Shown one piece after another: positions 1-8,400 of a stretch of 64,000 nucleotides of DNA. The stretch is from Ruminococcus sp. CAG:563 (GTDB lineage Bacteria; Bacillota; Clostridia; Oscillospirales; Acutalibacteraceae), in contig FR882087.1 in assembly GCA_000434915.1 (NCBI GenBank), positions 169,614-233,613 on the forward strand. The letters run 5' to 3'. The number at the start of each line of letters is the position of its first letter. Position 1 is the stretch's first letter. The notes under the pieces are model-generated. The model saw nothing but the letters and a program-made list of their open reading frames with translations. It ran no database searches and was not told the DNA's origin. The position numbers and the translations under genes are program-made.

Positions 1-1232
1 TCATAACCGTCGCCGAGAGTATCGGCATATCTGCCCTTGATCGGCTTCTCGTCGCCGAGAACCTTCTTGATAAGTGCCGGGTCAATCTTTCCGGGGGCCT
101 TGCCGTACTCGCCTCTTACATAAGCACGAATTTCCTTGGAAACATTCTTGTATCTCTCGCCCGCAAGGACATTCGATGTTGCCTGAACACCGACCATCTG
201 GCTCATCGGAGTAACAAGCGGCGGATAACCGAGGTCTTTTCTTACTCTCGGAGTTTCCTCAAGAACCTCTTCAAACTTATCCATCTTCTTCTGAGCCGTA
301 AGCTGAGCAACAAGGTTTGAGAGCATTCCGCCCGGAACCTGATATGTCAAAGCGTCCGTATCCGTTGAAAGAACAACAGGGTTAAGAAGTCCGCTCTTAA
401 GTGCGTCCGCCTTAACAGGCTTGAAGAAATCGTTGATCTCTTTGAGTACATCCGTATCAAGGCCTGTCTTGTAGCCGTCCTGAGTGAGGATATAGTTAAG
501 AGTTTCGGTTGCCGGCTGGCTTGTGCCGCCCGAGAAGCTTGAAATTGCCGTGTCGATAACATCAACGCCGGCTTCTGCGGCCTTAAGCAACGTCATCGGG
601 CCAAGGCCTGTTGTGCAGTGCGTGTGAAGGATAATCGGGAGTTTAACATTCTCCTTGAGTGCGCTTACAAGCTCATACGCTTCCTTCGGGCTGATGATAC
701 CTGCCATGTCCTTGATACAAATGGACTGAACACCCATGCTTTCCATGTCTTTTGCCAGCTTAATATAAGATTTTGTGTTGTGCACGGGACTGAGCGTGTA
801 GCAAATTGTACCCGAAGCGTGTGCGCCGGACTTAATAGTCTGGTCAACAGCAACCTCAAGGTTTCTTACATCGTTGAGTGCATCGAAAATTCTGATGATG
901 TCGATTCCGTTCTCAACGCTCTTTGCGACGAACTTTCTTACAACGTCGTTCGGATAGTGCTTGTAGCCGAGAAGATTCTGACCTCTGAGAAGCATCTGAA
1001 GCTTCGTGTTCGGACACGCCTTGCGAATCTTTCTGAGTCTCTCCCAAGGATCCTCGTTAAGGTAACGCAGGCATGAGTCAAATGTTGCACCGCCCCAACA
1101 CTCCAGCGAGTAGTAGCCCGCCTTGTCCATCGTTGAAAGAATAGGCTCAAAGGTTTCAAAAGGCATTCTCGTTGCAATCAGCGACTGCTGAGCGTCACGG
1201 AGAACTGTTTCTGTAAAATTGATTTTTTTCAT
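1..1232 (-). CDS. oadA: Oxaloacetate decarboxylase alpha subunit / pyruvate carboxylase subunit B, C-terminus cut by window edge
   Basis: The first about 410 residues are present and the reading frame runs off base 1. The product starts MKKINFTETVLRDAQQSL, the typical opening of the biotin-dependent carboxyltransferase barrel. Metal-binding and catalytic signatures are visible: a CIKDMAG segment with its lysine near residue 180 and LHTHCTTG near 210. These enzymes move carboxyl between oxaloacetate or pyruvate and biotin; in anaerobes they often work with a membrane sodium pump or as split pyruvate carboxylase. The start ATG is preceded by GGAAGG at 8-nt spacing. It follows glyQS on the same strand with about 70 nt between and no terminator-like hairpin, so the two may be cotranscribed. 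Whether a biotinyl domain follows cannot be seen. Confidence 0.88.
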   Translation of the reverse strand, partial: MKKINFTETVLRDAQQSLIATRMPFETFEPILSTMDKAGYYSLECWGGATFDSCLRYLNEDPWERLRKIRKACPNTKLQMLLRGQNLLGYKHYPNDVVRKFVAKSVENGIDIIRIFDALNDVRNLEVAVDQTIKSGAHASGTICYTLSPVHNTKSYIKLAKDMESMGVQSICIKDMAGIISPKEAYELVSALKENVKLPIILHTHCTTGLGPMTLLKAAEAGVDVIDTAISSFSGGTSQPATETLNYILTQDGYKTGLDTDVLKEINDFFKPVKADALKSGLLNPVVLSTDTDALTYQVPGGMLSNLVAQLTAQKKMDKFEEVLEETPRVRKDLGYPPLVTPMSQMVGVQATSNVLAGERYKNVSKEIRAYVRGEYGKAPGKIDPALIKKVLGDEKPIKGRYADTLGDGY

Positions 1233-1303
1233 AAGCTTTGCCTTCCAATTCAATTTCTGTAATTATTGCCGTTATTCATTTTTATTTAGCACTTACCCAA
1301 TAT

Positions 1304-2686
1304 TTAGAATGATATTTTTGAAGAAATATATTCACTGATTTCATCAATCGGCATACGAACCTGCTCCATTGTGTCTCTGTCACGAACCGTTACGCAGTTA
1401 TCGTTGAGAGAATCAAAGTCAAATGTGATACAGAACGGTGTTCCGATTTCGTCCTCACGGCGATATCTCTTACCGATTGAGCCTGTCTCGTCGAAGTCAA
1501 CCATGAAATTCTTCTGAAGCTTCTCATAAACCTTGAGTGCATCGGCCGAAAGCTTTTTCGAGAGCGGAAGAACAGCTGCCTTGTAAGGAGCAATCGCCGG
1601 ATTAAGGTGGAGAACAACTCTTGTATCGTTCTTCTCTGCGTCAATAACTTCCTCATCATATGCCTCACAGAGAAGTGCAAGAACCGTTCTGTCAAGTCCG
1701 TATGTGGACTCTATTATAAAAGGTATATATCTTTCGTTTGTTTCCGGATCGAGGTATTCGAGCTTCTGACCGCTGTATTCCTGATGTCTTGTGAGGTCAA
1801 AGTTCGTTCTGTTGTGTGTACCGTTGATCTCGCCCCATCCGAACGGGAAGAGAAATTCGATATCGCACGCCGCCTTTGCATAGTGAGCAAGCTTCTCATG
1901 ATCATGGAAGCGGAGATGCTCCTCGGCAATACCGAGATCCATATAATACCTATGACCGTAATCCTTGAAATACTCGTAGAGGTCCGCGTCCGTACCCTCT
2001 TTGCAGAATGTCTGAAATTCCATCTGCTCAAACTCAATCGTTCTGAATGTGAAGTTACCCGGAGTAATCTCATTTCTGAAAGCCTTGCCTATCTGACCGA
2101 TGCTAAACGGAAGCTTGGCTCTCATACTGCGCTGTACGTTGAGATAGTTAACATACTCACCCTGCGCATTTTCGGGACGAAGATAAATAACGCTCTTTGC
2201 GTCGTTTGTAACTCCCCTGTATGTCTGGAACATGAGATTGAATTCCCTGATGTCCGTAAAATTGTGCTTGCCGCAGTTCGGGCACGGAATTGAGTGAGCC
2301 TTGATGTAATCAAACATTTCTTCCTTCGTCATGCCGTCTGCATGAGCGTTGGGGTCGAAGTTGTCGATGAGCTGGTCTGCTCTGTGACGCATTTTACATT
2401 CCTTGCAGTCAAGAAGCGGGTCGGAAAAGCTGGCAACATGGCCGCTTGCCTCCCAAACTCTCGGATGCATAAGAATATCTGCGTCAACCTCATAGCTGTT
2501 CCTGCGTTCCTGGATAAAACGCTTCCTCCATGTGTCCTTAACATTGTTTTTCAGTCTTGCACCGAGCGGGCCGTAATCCCATGTGTTTGCAAGACCGCCG
2601 TAAATATCGCTGCCGGCAAAAATAAATCCTCTGTTTTTGCAAAGGGCAACGATTTTGTCCATAGTTTTTTCTGTATTAGATAGCAT
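1304..2686 (-). CDS. glyQS: Glycine--tRNA ligase, single-chain class II (GlyRS)
   Basis: A 460-residue single-chain GlyRS of the alpha2 type, which charges tRNA-Gly in the cytoplasm. Class II features are clear: the N-terminal FAGSDIYGGLANTWDYGPLG segment, motif 2 around FRNEITPGNFTFRTIEFEQ near residue 205, and motif 3 around YGLDRTVLALL near residue 330. An inserted zinc-ribbon-like region has two cysteine pairs, CKEC near residue 95 and CPNC near residue 135. The C-terminal anticodon-binding domain carries LSKKLSADALKVYEKL and the RYRREDEIGTPFCIT segment. Length matches the family. The start at 2686 has GGGAG upstream at about 11 nt; a second in-frame ATG 24 nt inside (MDKIV) is an alternative. 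A good sigma-A promoter lies just upstream. Confidence 0.95.
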   Translation of the reverse strand: MLSNTEKTMDKIVALCKNRGFIFAGSDIYGGLANTWDYGPLGARLKNNVKDTWRKRFIQERRNSYEVDADILMHPRVWEASGHVASFSDPLLDCKECKMRHRADQLIDNFDPNAHADGMTKEEMFDYIKAHSIPCPNCGKHNFTDIREFNLMFQTYRGVTNDAKSVIYLRPENAQGEYVNYLNVQRSMRAKLPFSIGQIGKAFRNEITPGNFTFRTIEFEQMEFQTFCKEGTDADLYEYFKDYGHRYYMDLGIAEEHLRFHDHEKLAHYAKAACDIEFLFPFGWGEINGTHNRTNFDLTRHQEYSGQKLEYLDPETNERYIPFIIESTYGLDRTVLALLCEAYDEEVIDAEKNDTRVVLHLNPAIAPYKAAVLPLSKKLSADALKVYEKLQKNFMVDFDETGSIGKRYRREDEIGTPFCITFDFDSLNDNCVTVRDRDTMEQVRMPIDEISEYISSKISF

Positions 2687-2721
2687 AAAACCAATTCTCC
2701 CTCATTGTAAAATCCTATGAA

Positions 2722-2750
2722 ATTATAAGATATTTCGACAAATAAGTCAA
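2722..2750 (-). promoter_or_regulatory. Sigma-A promoter of glyQS
   Basis: On the minus strand, TTGACT (2750-2745) and TATAAT (2727-2722) are separated by exactly 17 nt and sit 36 nt before the glyQS start. No T-box is visible between promoter and gene. Confidence 0.75.
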
Positions 2751-2948
2751 TGAAAAAAGTATATGAATAATCAGAACCCCTATCTTGAAAATATTGGTTA
2801 AATTGACATTTTATTAACAATTTTAATTTACATTTTGATTTTACTGCCTTTAAATTATAAAATCAAGCATAATACGGTATACTCTTTATAGTAAAAAATA
2901 ATTCGGATTTGATTGCAAATGCATATAAATAACACAAACATAAAAACG

Positions 2949-2973
2949 GCCTCCCCTTGAATCAAGAGGAGGC
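2949..2973 (-). terminator. Intrinsic terminator after the cupin gene
   Basis: GCCTCC...GGAGGC hairpin with a TTGA/TCAA inner stem, followed on the minus strand by CGTTTTTAT. It ends the FGGY kinase-cupin transcript. The 2751-2995 gap otherwise holds only the region upstream of the glyQS promoter. Confidence 0.6.
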
Positions 2974-2995
2974 TTGGTGCTGTTTGCTGTTCCTT

Positions 2996-3328
2996 TTAAA
3001 ATACAACCATCAAAAGCATTTTGAATTTTTCCTCGCCGAATACAGCATGCGGATGTCCGGCCGGCATCACGATCGTGTCGCCCTCATGCAAAATATATTC
3101 AACGCCGTCGATTGTGATTTTTCCGGTTCCGTCAAGGCACGTAACCATTGCATCTCCGCCCGATTCGTGTGTGCTGATTTCCTCGCCCTTGTCAAAGGCG
3201 AAAAGCGTAACGCTCAGTGCGGAATTCTGTGCAAGAGTTTTGCTCACTACCTGACCTGTCTGATATCCAACTTGGTCTTTAAGACTGAGGATTTCAGCGT
3301 TATTTATATTTTTATAACCGTTCGTAAT
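2996..3328 (-). CDS. Small cupin-domain protein, probable ATT start
   Basis: A single-domain cupin, a small metal-binding beta barrel. Visible motifs are the first cupin block (EISTHESGGDAMVTCLDG) and the second (EGDTIVMPAGHPHAVF), with the usual histidine ligands. An internal GTG at 3247 would give only 83 residues and cut off the KDQVGYQTGQVVSKTLAQN segment that cupins of this type carry. The reading frame is open upstream to an ATT at 3328-3326, which sits 5 nt after a perfect AGGAGG (3339-3334); no ATG, GTG or TTG exists in that interval. I therefore place the start at ATT, giving 110 residues; only the start codon is uncertain. It begins 22 nt after the FGGY kinase stop and is clearly cotranscribed with it. 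Such cupins are often sugar-binding or isomerase-like accessory proteins; substrate unknown. Confidence 0.8.
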   Translation of the reverse strand: MTNGYKNINNAEILSLKDQVGYQTGQVVSKTLAQNSALSVTLFAFDKGEEISTHESGGDAMVTCLDGTGKITIDGVEYILHEGDTIVMPAGHPHAVFGEEKFKMLLMVVF

Positions 3329-3350
3329 TCAGTCCTCCTGTTCGGTTATA

Positions 3351-4949
3351 TTATTGCTCATTTAACATCTGAAAATTCTTTTTGTTTGATGAATAAAGCT
3401 TTTTGAAAACCTCAAAGTTTTTGTCATAAACCTTTTTGTCTGCCGTACTCGGCTTAAACGACTTCTTGACAGGGATATAATTCTTAACACTGCCGAGGTC
3501 TTTAATGATTCCGAGACCGATTCCGATTATCGCCGCCGCACCGACTGCACCGACATCCTGCGGTTTTTCAACAACTTCAATCGTTCTGCCAGTTATATCG
3601 GCAAGAATCTGTGCCGTTACATCAGAGAGGGCGCCGCCGCCGACAAAGCGAATCGTCTGCGATGTCTTTATCTTTCTGTCCTGAGCCTCAAGCATCCAGC
3701 GAAGGTGATAGCAAACACCCTCAATAACGGCCCTGAGCATATCCGATTTACCCGTATTAATATTGATATTGAAGAACATTCCTGCGGCATTCGGATCTTC
3801 AAACGGACAGCGATTACCGTGAAGCCATGGGGTGAAAATTACTCCGTTTGCGCCTGCCGGTACTGAATCGATAACCTCAGTCATGTAATCATAAAGGCTT
3901 GTATACGCTTTCTCGGTATGGTCGGTGATTCTCTTTTTCTCAATGAAAATTCCGATTTCGTCAAGGCAGAGATGATCCTTTACCCATTCAAGGCATTTGC
4001 CTGCGGTTTCCATCTCGGCGAAATAGTTGAAGCTGTTCGGGTCTGCACCGACGATTGCGGCAATCATTGCCGAAGTATCAACAAGCTGTTTTTCAACAAC
4101 AGTTCCTACCCAGCCGGACGTTCCCGAATAGATGTGGGTGTCACCGACAGAACAGCTGCCTGCACCCACGCCGATAAGCGAAGCGTCGCCGCCGCCGCCA
4201 AACACGGGCGTTCCGGGCATAAGGCCAAGCTTTTCCGCCGCCTTTTCCGTAACTCCGCCCACCATATCGGTCGATTCGATTATATCCGGCAGATGATTCA
4301 TATTTACTTTGAAAATATCTGCAACGGTCTTGCTCCAGCCCTCTTTGCCCTTTCTTGTATCATAAAGGAGAGTTGCAAACGCCGAATCCTTTGTCATTGT
4401 GAATTTATCCGTACAACGGCTGATAAGAAAATCCTTAACATCAAGCCACTTGTACGCTTTTTTGTAGTTCTGCGGCTCATGATTTTCGACCCACTTATAT
4501 TTGTAAACAGGGTCTTTAACGCTGCATGAAACCGCACCCGTAACGGCAAGGGATTTGAGAAGCGGAACAATATTTGCTCCGGCAATCTGCAAACCGTATG
4601 CCATATATTTTTTCAGTTCTTCCTTGGCTCGCTGATCCATATAGCTCATCGGTCTGCGAACAGGATCGCCGTTTTTATCAACAAGAACAAGAGCCTGCAT
4701 CTGAGAGCAGAACGAAATTCCGGCGATCTGCTCGGGCTTGATATCGGTCTTTGTGAAAATCTCTTTCGTGGTGGTGCACATAGCGTTCCACCATTCCTCG
4801 GCATCCTGCTCGGCACCGCCGTTTTCGAGAATATAAAGGTTGTATGAGCCGTAAGAATTGACAATCGGTTTGATTTTTTTATCAATCTCAAACAGGCAGG
4901 TTTTAAGTCCTGTTGTTCCGACATCATATGCAATAACGTAAGCGCTCAT
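3351..4949 (-). CDS. FGGY-family carbohydrate kinase (xylulokinase-like)
   Basis: A 532-residue sugar kinase of the FGGY family, which phosphorylates a ketose or polyol with ATP in the cytoplasm. The N-terminal phosphate-binding loop is YDVGTTGLKTCLFE, with a second ATP-domain signature GGGGDASLIGVGAGSCSVGD near residue 260 and the C-terminal FGGY-type motif RFVGGGALSDVTAQILADITGR near residue 430, followed by the adenosine loop PQDVGAVGAAAIIG. Length fits. Substrate cannot be read from sequence; xylulokinase is only the closest named type. The start at 4949 (MSAYVIAYDVG) is chosen because GGAG lies 8 nt upstream; an upstream TTG at 4967 has no ribosome site. It is divergent from the aminotransferase/aldolase pair and is followed by the cupin, so all four genes probably serve one catabolic route. 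Confidence 0.85.
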   Translation of the reverse strand: MSAYVIAYDVGTTGLKTCLFEIDKKIKPIVNSYGSYNLYILENGGAEQDAEEWWNAMCTTTKEIFTKTDIKPEQIAGISFCSQMQALVLVDKNGDPVRRPMSYMDQRAKEELKKYMAYGLQIAGANIVPLLKSLAVTGAVSCSVKDPVYKYKWVENHEPQNYKKAYKWLDVKDFLISRCTDKFTMTKDSAFATLLYDTRKGKEGWSKTVADIFKVNMNHLPDIIESTDMVGGVTEKAAEKLGLMPGTPVFGGGGDASLIGVGAGSCSVGDTHIYSGTSGWVGTVVEKQLVDTSAMIAAIVGADPNSFNYFAEMETAGKCLEWVKDHLCLDEIGIFIEKKRITDHTEKAYTSLYDYMTEVIDSVPAGANGVIFTPWLHGNRCPFEDPNAAGMFFNININTGKSDMLRAVIEGVCYHLRWMLEAQDRKIKTSQTIRFVGGGALSDVTAQILADITGRTIEVVEKPQDVGAVGAAAIIGIGLGIIKDLGSVKNYIPVKKSFKPSTADKKVYDKNFEVFKKLYSSNKKNFQMLNEQ

Positions 4950-4984
4950 GTTCAACACTCCAGTCAAGTTAAATTTCTGTCTCT

Positions 4985-5013
4985 ATTTTATCATAAACTG
5001 AGACAAAAGTAAA
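4985..5013 (-). promoter_or_regulatory. Promoter of FGGY kinase-cupin operon
   Basis: Minus strand TTTACT (5013-5008), 17 nt, TAAAAT (4990-4985). It lies in the 210-nt divergent region shared with the aminotransferase gene, which also holds a weaker plus-strand candidate ending in TAGAAT near 5089. Confidence 0.55.
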
Positions 5014-5159
5014 AATATTTTATGAATTTTTACAAAAATTTTTTAGTGACGTATTTAAAATCGGAACGATATGTGTTAGAATACTATCAAAGCAAAGTTT
5101 ATATCGTAACTGTCAATAAATGAATCGCATTTTCGGCAGACCCTAAAGGAGGTTTTTTT

Positions 5160-6638
5160 ATGGGAAACAATTTTGCTATCAAAAATTATCTTGATGCCGA
5201 TAAGGTCACAAAGGAGCTTGACGCTCTTATTAAAAAGCCGATTTACAGCATCAAACCGGAAGCTCTCAAGAAATACGAGAACGAATATTACGCAAAGAAA
5301 TGTGCAAAGTCAAAGGAAATGATTGACATTGCCAAGCAGAGAATACCCGGCGGCGTTCAGCATAACCTCGCATTCAACTATCCGTTCCCGCTTGTCTTTA
5401 CAAAGGCATCGGGCAACAAGCTTTATGATATAGACGGCAACGAATACTACGACTTCCTTCAGGCGGGCGGCCCGACAATTATCGGCAGCAACCCTCCGGA
5501 GGTTCGTGAAAAGGTCATTGAGCTGCTCAACGACTGCGGCCCGTCAACAGGTCTTTTCCATGAGTATGAGTATAAGCTCGCTAATAAAATCGCCGAGTGC
5601 GTTCCGTCCGTCGAGATGTTCCGTATGCTCGGTTCGGGCACGGAAGCTTGTATGTGTGCGGTTCGTGTCGCAAGACTTGCGACCAATCACAAGAATATAC
5701 TTAAAATGGGCGGTGCATACCACGGCTGGTCGGATCAGCTTGCTTACGGAATGAGAGTTCCGGGCACGAAGAACCTCCAGTCAAGGGGCGTTCCGATGTT
5801 TGTATTCAAACACACGGATGAGTTCTTCCCGAATGACCTCAACGACCTTGAAAGAAAGCTCAGGAAAAACGAGCTTACAGGCGGCACGGCAGGCGTATTC
5901 ATTGAGCCTGTAGGTCCGGAGAGCGGAACAAGACCGCTGAGCAAGGAATTCATCAAGGGTGCGGAAGCACTCTGCCACAAGTACGGTGCACTGCTTATCT
6001 TCGACGAGGTTGTTACAGGCTTCAGAATCGGTCTTTCCGGTGCACAGGGCTATTTCGGAGTTGATCCCGACCTAACAATCTTCGGCAAAATTGTTGCCGG
6101 CGGATATCCGGGAGCCGGCGGAATCGGCGGTCACAGAGATGTTATGGCTCACCTCGGTGCAGGCCTTGACTCCTCGGGCAAAAAGGTTAAGAAAGCAATG
6201 TGCGGCGGTACAATGGCGGCAACTCCGCTTTCTTGCGTTGCCGGTTATCATACAATTTGCGAGATTGAAAGAACAAATGCCTGCGAAAAGGCAGGACTCA
6301 TGGGCGACAGACTTATTGAGGGAATTCAGAAGTCCATCAAAAAGCATAATCTTCCGTTCGTTGCGTTCAACCAAGGCTCAATCTGCCACCTTGACACAGT
6401 AGGTACAATGCACTTTGCAATCAACTGGTCTAAGCCGTGGGAGATTCCGGAGATTCTCAAGCAGACAAGCGCACGTCAGAAAGAAATGGAGCATATGGGT
6501 GCCGCTTACATGGCGGAGGGTATGGTTACTCTCGCCGGCAGCAGACTTTACACCAGCGCAGCATATACAGAAGAAGATATCGACGATGCAATCGCACGCT
6601 TTGACAGAGTATTTGACAACTGCGGCAGAATCGGCTGA
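5160..6638 (+). CDS. Class III PLP aminotransferase, glutamate-1-semialdehyde aminomutase-like
   Basis: A 492-residue PLP-dependent fold type I enzyme. It resembles glutamate-1-semialdehyde 2,1-aminomutase: GGVQHNLAFNYPFPLVF near residue 65, the PLP-phosphate loop GSGTEACMCAVRVARL near 160, the pyridine-nitrogen aspartate in FDEVVTGFRIG near 280, and the Schiff-base lysine in TIFGKIVAGGYPGAGG near 310. An extra about 60 residues at the N-terminus and the absence of hem genes argue against tetrapyrrole synthesis. Start ATG has AAAGGAGG at 7 nt. The aldolase gene starts 22 nt after its stop, so the pair is one operon, divergent from an FGGY kinase. I infer a role in catabolism of an amino- or keto-sugar derivative, with the reaction either transamination or 1,2-amino shift; the substrate is unknown. 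Confidence 0.82.
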   Translation: MGNNFAIKNYLDADKVTKELDALIKKPIYSIKPEALKKYENEYYAKKCAKSKEMIDIAKQRIPGGVQHNLAFNYPFPLVFTKASGNKLYDIDGNEYYDFLQAGGPTIIGSNPPEVREKVIELLNDCGPSTGLFHEYEYKLANKIAECVPSVEMFRMLGSGTEACMCAVRVARLATNHKNILKMGGAYHGWSDQLAYGMRVPGTKNLQSRGVPMFVFKHTDEFFPNDLNDLERKLRKNELTGGTAGVFIEPVGPESGTRPLSKEFIKGAEALCHKYGALLIFDEVVTGFRIGLSGAQGYFGVDPDLTIFGKIVAGGYPGAGGIGGHRDVMAHLGAGLDSSGKKVKKAMCGGTMAATPLSCVAGYHTICEIERTNACEKAGLMGDRLIEGIQKSIKKHNLPFVAFNQGSICHLDTVGTMHFAINWSKPWEIPEILKQTSARQKEMEHMGAAYMAEGMVTLAGSRLYTSAAYTEEDIDDAIARFDRVFDNCGRIG

Positions 6639-6659
6639 TAAGATAAGGGGGACGTTTAA

Positions 6660-7877
6660 GTGTACACTTTGGAAGAAGGCAAAAAGGCCGTTATCGAAGC
6701 CGGTCACAGACTGCTCGAAACAGGCCTCATAGCGAGAACGTGGGGAAACGTAAGTGCAAGAATTTCGGACACTCAGTTTGTTATCACCCCGAGCGGCAGA
6801 GCATACGACACACTCACACCAGATGATATAGTTGTAGTCAACATTAACGATTGCAGCTATGAGGGCGACGTCAAGCCCTCGAGCGAAAAGGGCATTCATG
6901 CCGACGCTTACGCACTGAGAAGCGACGTCAACTTCGTTATACATACCCATCAGGTCAACGCTTCGGTTGTCGGAGCGGCAGGCATTGCCATTGACCCTGT
7001 GCCGAAAGCTTACAGAGATACTCTCGGCGAAACAGTTCCGTGTGCAGGCTACGGTATGCCGTCAACGGATAAGCTGAGAAATGCCGTTAAAAAGGAATAT
7101 GCAAACAATCCCGATTGCAAGGCTTTTCTTATGGCTCATCACGGTGCGGTTTGCCTCGGCAAGGATTTTGACGAAACCTTTGAGATTATTCAGGCTCTTG
7201 AAAAAGCTTGCGAAATCAAGCTTGAAAAAGCATTTCTCATGTATGAGGGCACACCGGAATATACGAAAAAAAATATGCTCAACAGCTATATCAGGCATAC
7301 CGGCGGCAAGTCCTTGCCGGAGTATGTGTCGGATTTCGGCAGCAGCGTAAGAGACGGAAAATTTTTCCTGCTGACATTCAAGAGCGGAGCAAGCTTCAAT
7401 GTTAAAATTAAGGGCTGCACCTGTGACAGTGATGCAAAACTGCCTGCGGTTGCGAAAATTCATGCGGCAATTTACAAATCGTCGGATGTCAATTATATTC
7501 GTCATCTTTCCGAGAGCGACATCATTGCATACAGCATGACCTCTGATTACGTTGACGCAAGGCTTGACGATTTTGCTCAGATTGCAGGTGCAAAAATCAG
7601 TTCGTTCCGCTGGGACGGTTCGGCAAACTGTGCATCGGAAGCCGCAAGAAAAATCAAGGGCAAAAATGCCGTACTTATTCACGGCTCGGGTGCAATTATC
7701 ACCGGCAAAACGATCGGCGACCTTGATGCGGTTGAGCTTGTCATGAGCAAGGAATGTAAAACTCAAATCGGTTCGCTCTTCCTCGGAAGCGGAGAACCTC
7801 TCGGCTATGCCGACCGTGTACTTCAGCGAGTTATCTATGTAAATAAATACTCCAAAAAGGCAACAGAAGAGAGCTGA
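6660..7877 (+). CDS. Two-domain class II aldolase/adducin protein with degenerate second half
   Basis: A 405-residue protein. Residues 1 to about 200 form a class II (zinc) aldolase/adducin domain like L-fuculose- or L-ribulose-phosphate aldolase/epimerase: GNVSARI near 30, the phosphate-binding TPSGRAYD near 45, the zinc ligands IHTHQVN near 98 and AHHGAV near 161. Residues about 225 to 395 look like a second copy of the fold (VNYIRHLSESDIIAYS, VLIHGSGAIITGKTIGDLDAVELV) but lack the HTH zinc pair, so this half is probably non-catalytic. The usual length is about 215 residues, so this is a duplication or fusion. GTG start with AAGGGGGA upstream. It follows the aminotransferase by 22 nt and is closed by a terminator. 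The likely reaction is a retro-aldol cleavage of a phosphorylated sugar made by the divergent kinase. Confidence 0.83.
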   Translation: MYTLEEGKKAVIEAGHRLLETGLIARTWGNVSARISDTQFVITPSGRAYDTLTPDDIVVVNINDCSYEGDVKPSSEKGIHADAYALRSDVNFVIHTHQVNASVVGAAGIAIDPVPKAYRDTLGETVPCAGYGMPSTDKLRNAVKKEYANNPDCKAFLMAHHGAVCLGKDFDETFEIIQALEKACEIKLEKAFLMYEGTPEYTKKNMLNSYIRHTGGKSLPEYVSDFGSSVRDGKFFLLTFKSGASFNVKIKGCTCDSDAKLPAVAKIHAAIYKSSDVNYIRHLSESDIIAYSMTSDYVDARLDDFAQIAGAKISSFRWDGSANCASEAARKIKGKNAVLIHGSGAIITGKTIGDLDAVELVMSKECKTQIGSLFLGSGEPLGYADRVLQRVIYVNKYSKKATEES

Positions 7878-7895
7878 GTTTAAAGTAAATAATCG

Positions 7896-7938
7896 AAAAG
7901 ACTGTAAGTCACAAGGCAATGTGATTTACAGTCTTTGT
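7896..7938 (+). terminator. Terminator after aldolase gene
   Basis: AAGACTGTAA-GTCACA stem pairing with TGTGAT-TTACAGTCTT, followed by TGTTTTT. It ends the aminotransferase-aldolase transcript. Confidence 0.8.
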
Positions 7939-7995
7939 TTTTCACCCGGTATTTCATTAAAACTGCCCTATCGATATATAACCGATAGAGCAGCT

Positions 7996-8247
7996 TCATT
8001 CGTCATCATTATCATCAAAGCAATAATCGTTAAGCTCTTGAAAATCAAGAAATTCCGAAAGCGTCATATTAAAAGCAATCGCAATTTTGTGTAGGGTTTT
8101 GACCCGTGGATTCTTTGTTTCTCCCCTTACGATGTTGTCCAATGTAGATTGTTTAACATCACTCATAGTTGCCAACTTGTTTATTGATATTCCCCTTTTC
8201 TTGCATAGAGACTTAATCCTGTCTATATACAGCTCGGCATATTCCAT
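7996..8247 (-). CDS. XRE-family helix-turn-helix regulator
   Basis: An 83-residue regulator made almost only of an XRE/Cro-type HTH: LCKKRGISINKLATMSDVKQSTLDNIVRGETKNPRVKTLHKIAIAF spans residues 14-60, followed by an acidic tail ending DDNDDE. No effector domain is visible, so it probably responds through dimerisation or a protein partner. The ribosome site GAGGTGAGG lies just before the ATG. It is divergent from the SLOG-type gene; the 150-nt gap has three copies of ACCC-N6-GGGT, the nearest about 20 nt from this start. I infer that the protein represses both itself and the SLOG gene. Confidence 0.85.
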   Translation of the reverse strand: MEYAELYIDRIKSLCKKRGISINKLATMSDVKQSTLDNIVRGETKNPRVKTLHKIAIAFNMTLSEFLDFQELNDYCFDDNDDE

Positions 8248-8266
8248 ATCCTCACCTCATTATATC

Positions 8267-8380
8267 TTACCCTTTTATGGGTTAATATAATGATAATATG
8301 TCATTCTCTTGTTGTTACCCGTATTCGGGTTGACAAATCGAATATAATTGAGGTAGAATAGTGTTACCCATATTCGGGTA
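8267..8380. promoter_or_regulatory. Three-site operator array ACCC-N6-GGGT
   Basis: Three palindromes with the same arms and 6-nt centres lie at 8269-8282, 8317-8330 and 8366-8379. Their centres are 48 and 49 bp apart. The middle one touches the -35 of the SLOG promoter, the third lies just after its -10, and the first is in the leader of the XRE gene. The likely ligand is the divergent XRE protein, bound cooperatively. This is read directly from the sequence; binding is inferred. Confidence 0.75.
8330..8359 (+). promoter_or_regulatory. Promoter of the SLOG-type gene
   Basis: TTGACA (8330-8335), 18 nt, TAGAAT (8354-8359). The -35 abuts operator site 2 and operator site 3 covers the expected transcription start. 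Confidence 0.7.
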
Positions 8381-8400
8381 TATATTATGGAGGAATATAT

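Noticed and set aside
618..1076. Long plus-strand open frame opposite the oadA gene
   Set aside because: It is the antisense shadow of a conserved carboxyltransferase frame, with no ribosome site and cysteine/arginine-rich random-looking protein.
1607..2293. 228-codon plus-strand frame opposite glyQS
   Set aside because: Complement of a well-conserved synthetase; no start signal, no recognisable domain.
5160..6638. Calling the aminotransferase hemL (glutamate-1-semialdehyde aminomutase)
   Set aside because: No other tetrapyrrole genes, an extra N-terminal segment of about 60 residues, and an operon with an aldolase and divergent sugar kinase point elsewhere.
7062..7919. 285-codon minus-strand frame opposite the aldolase gene
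   Set aside because: Shadow frame; the plus-strand gene has zinc motifs, a ribosome site and a terminator, this one has none.
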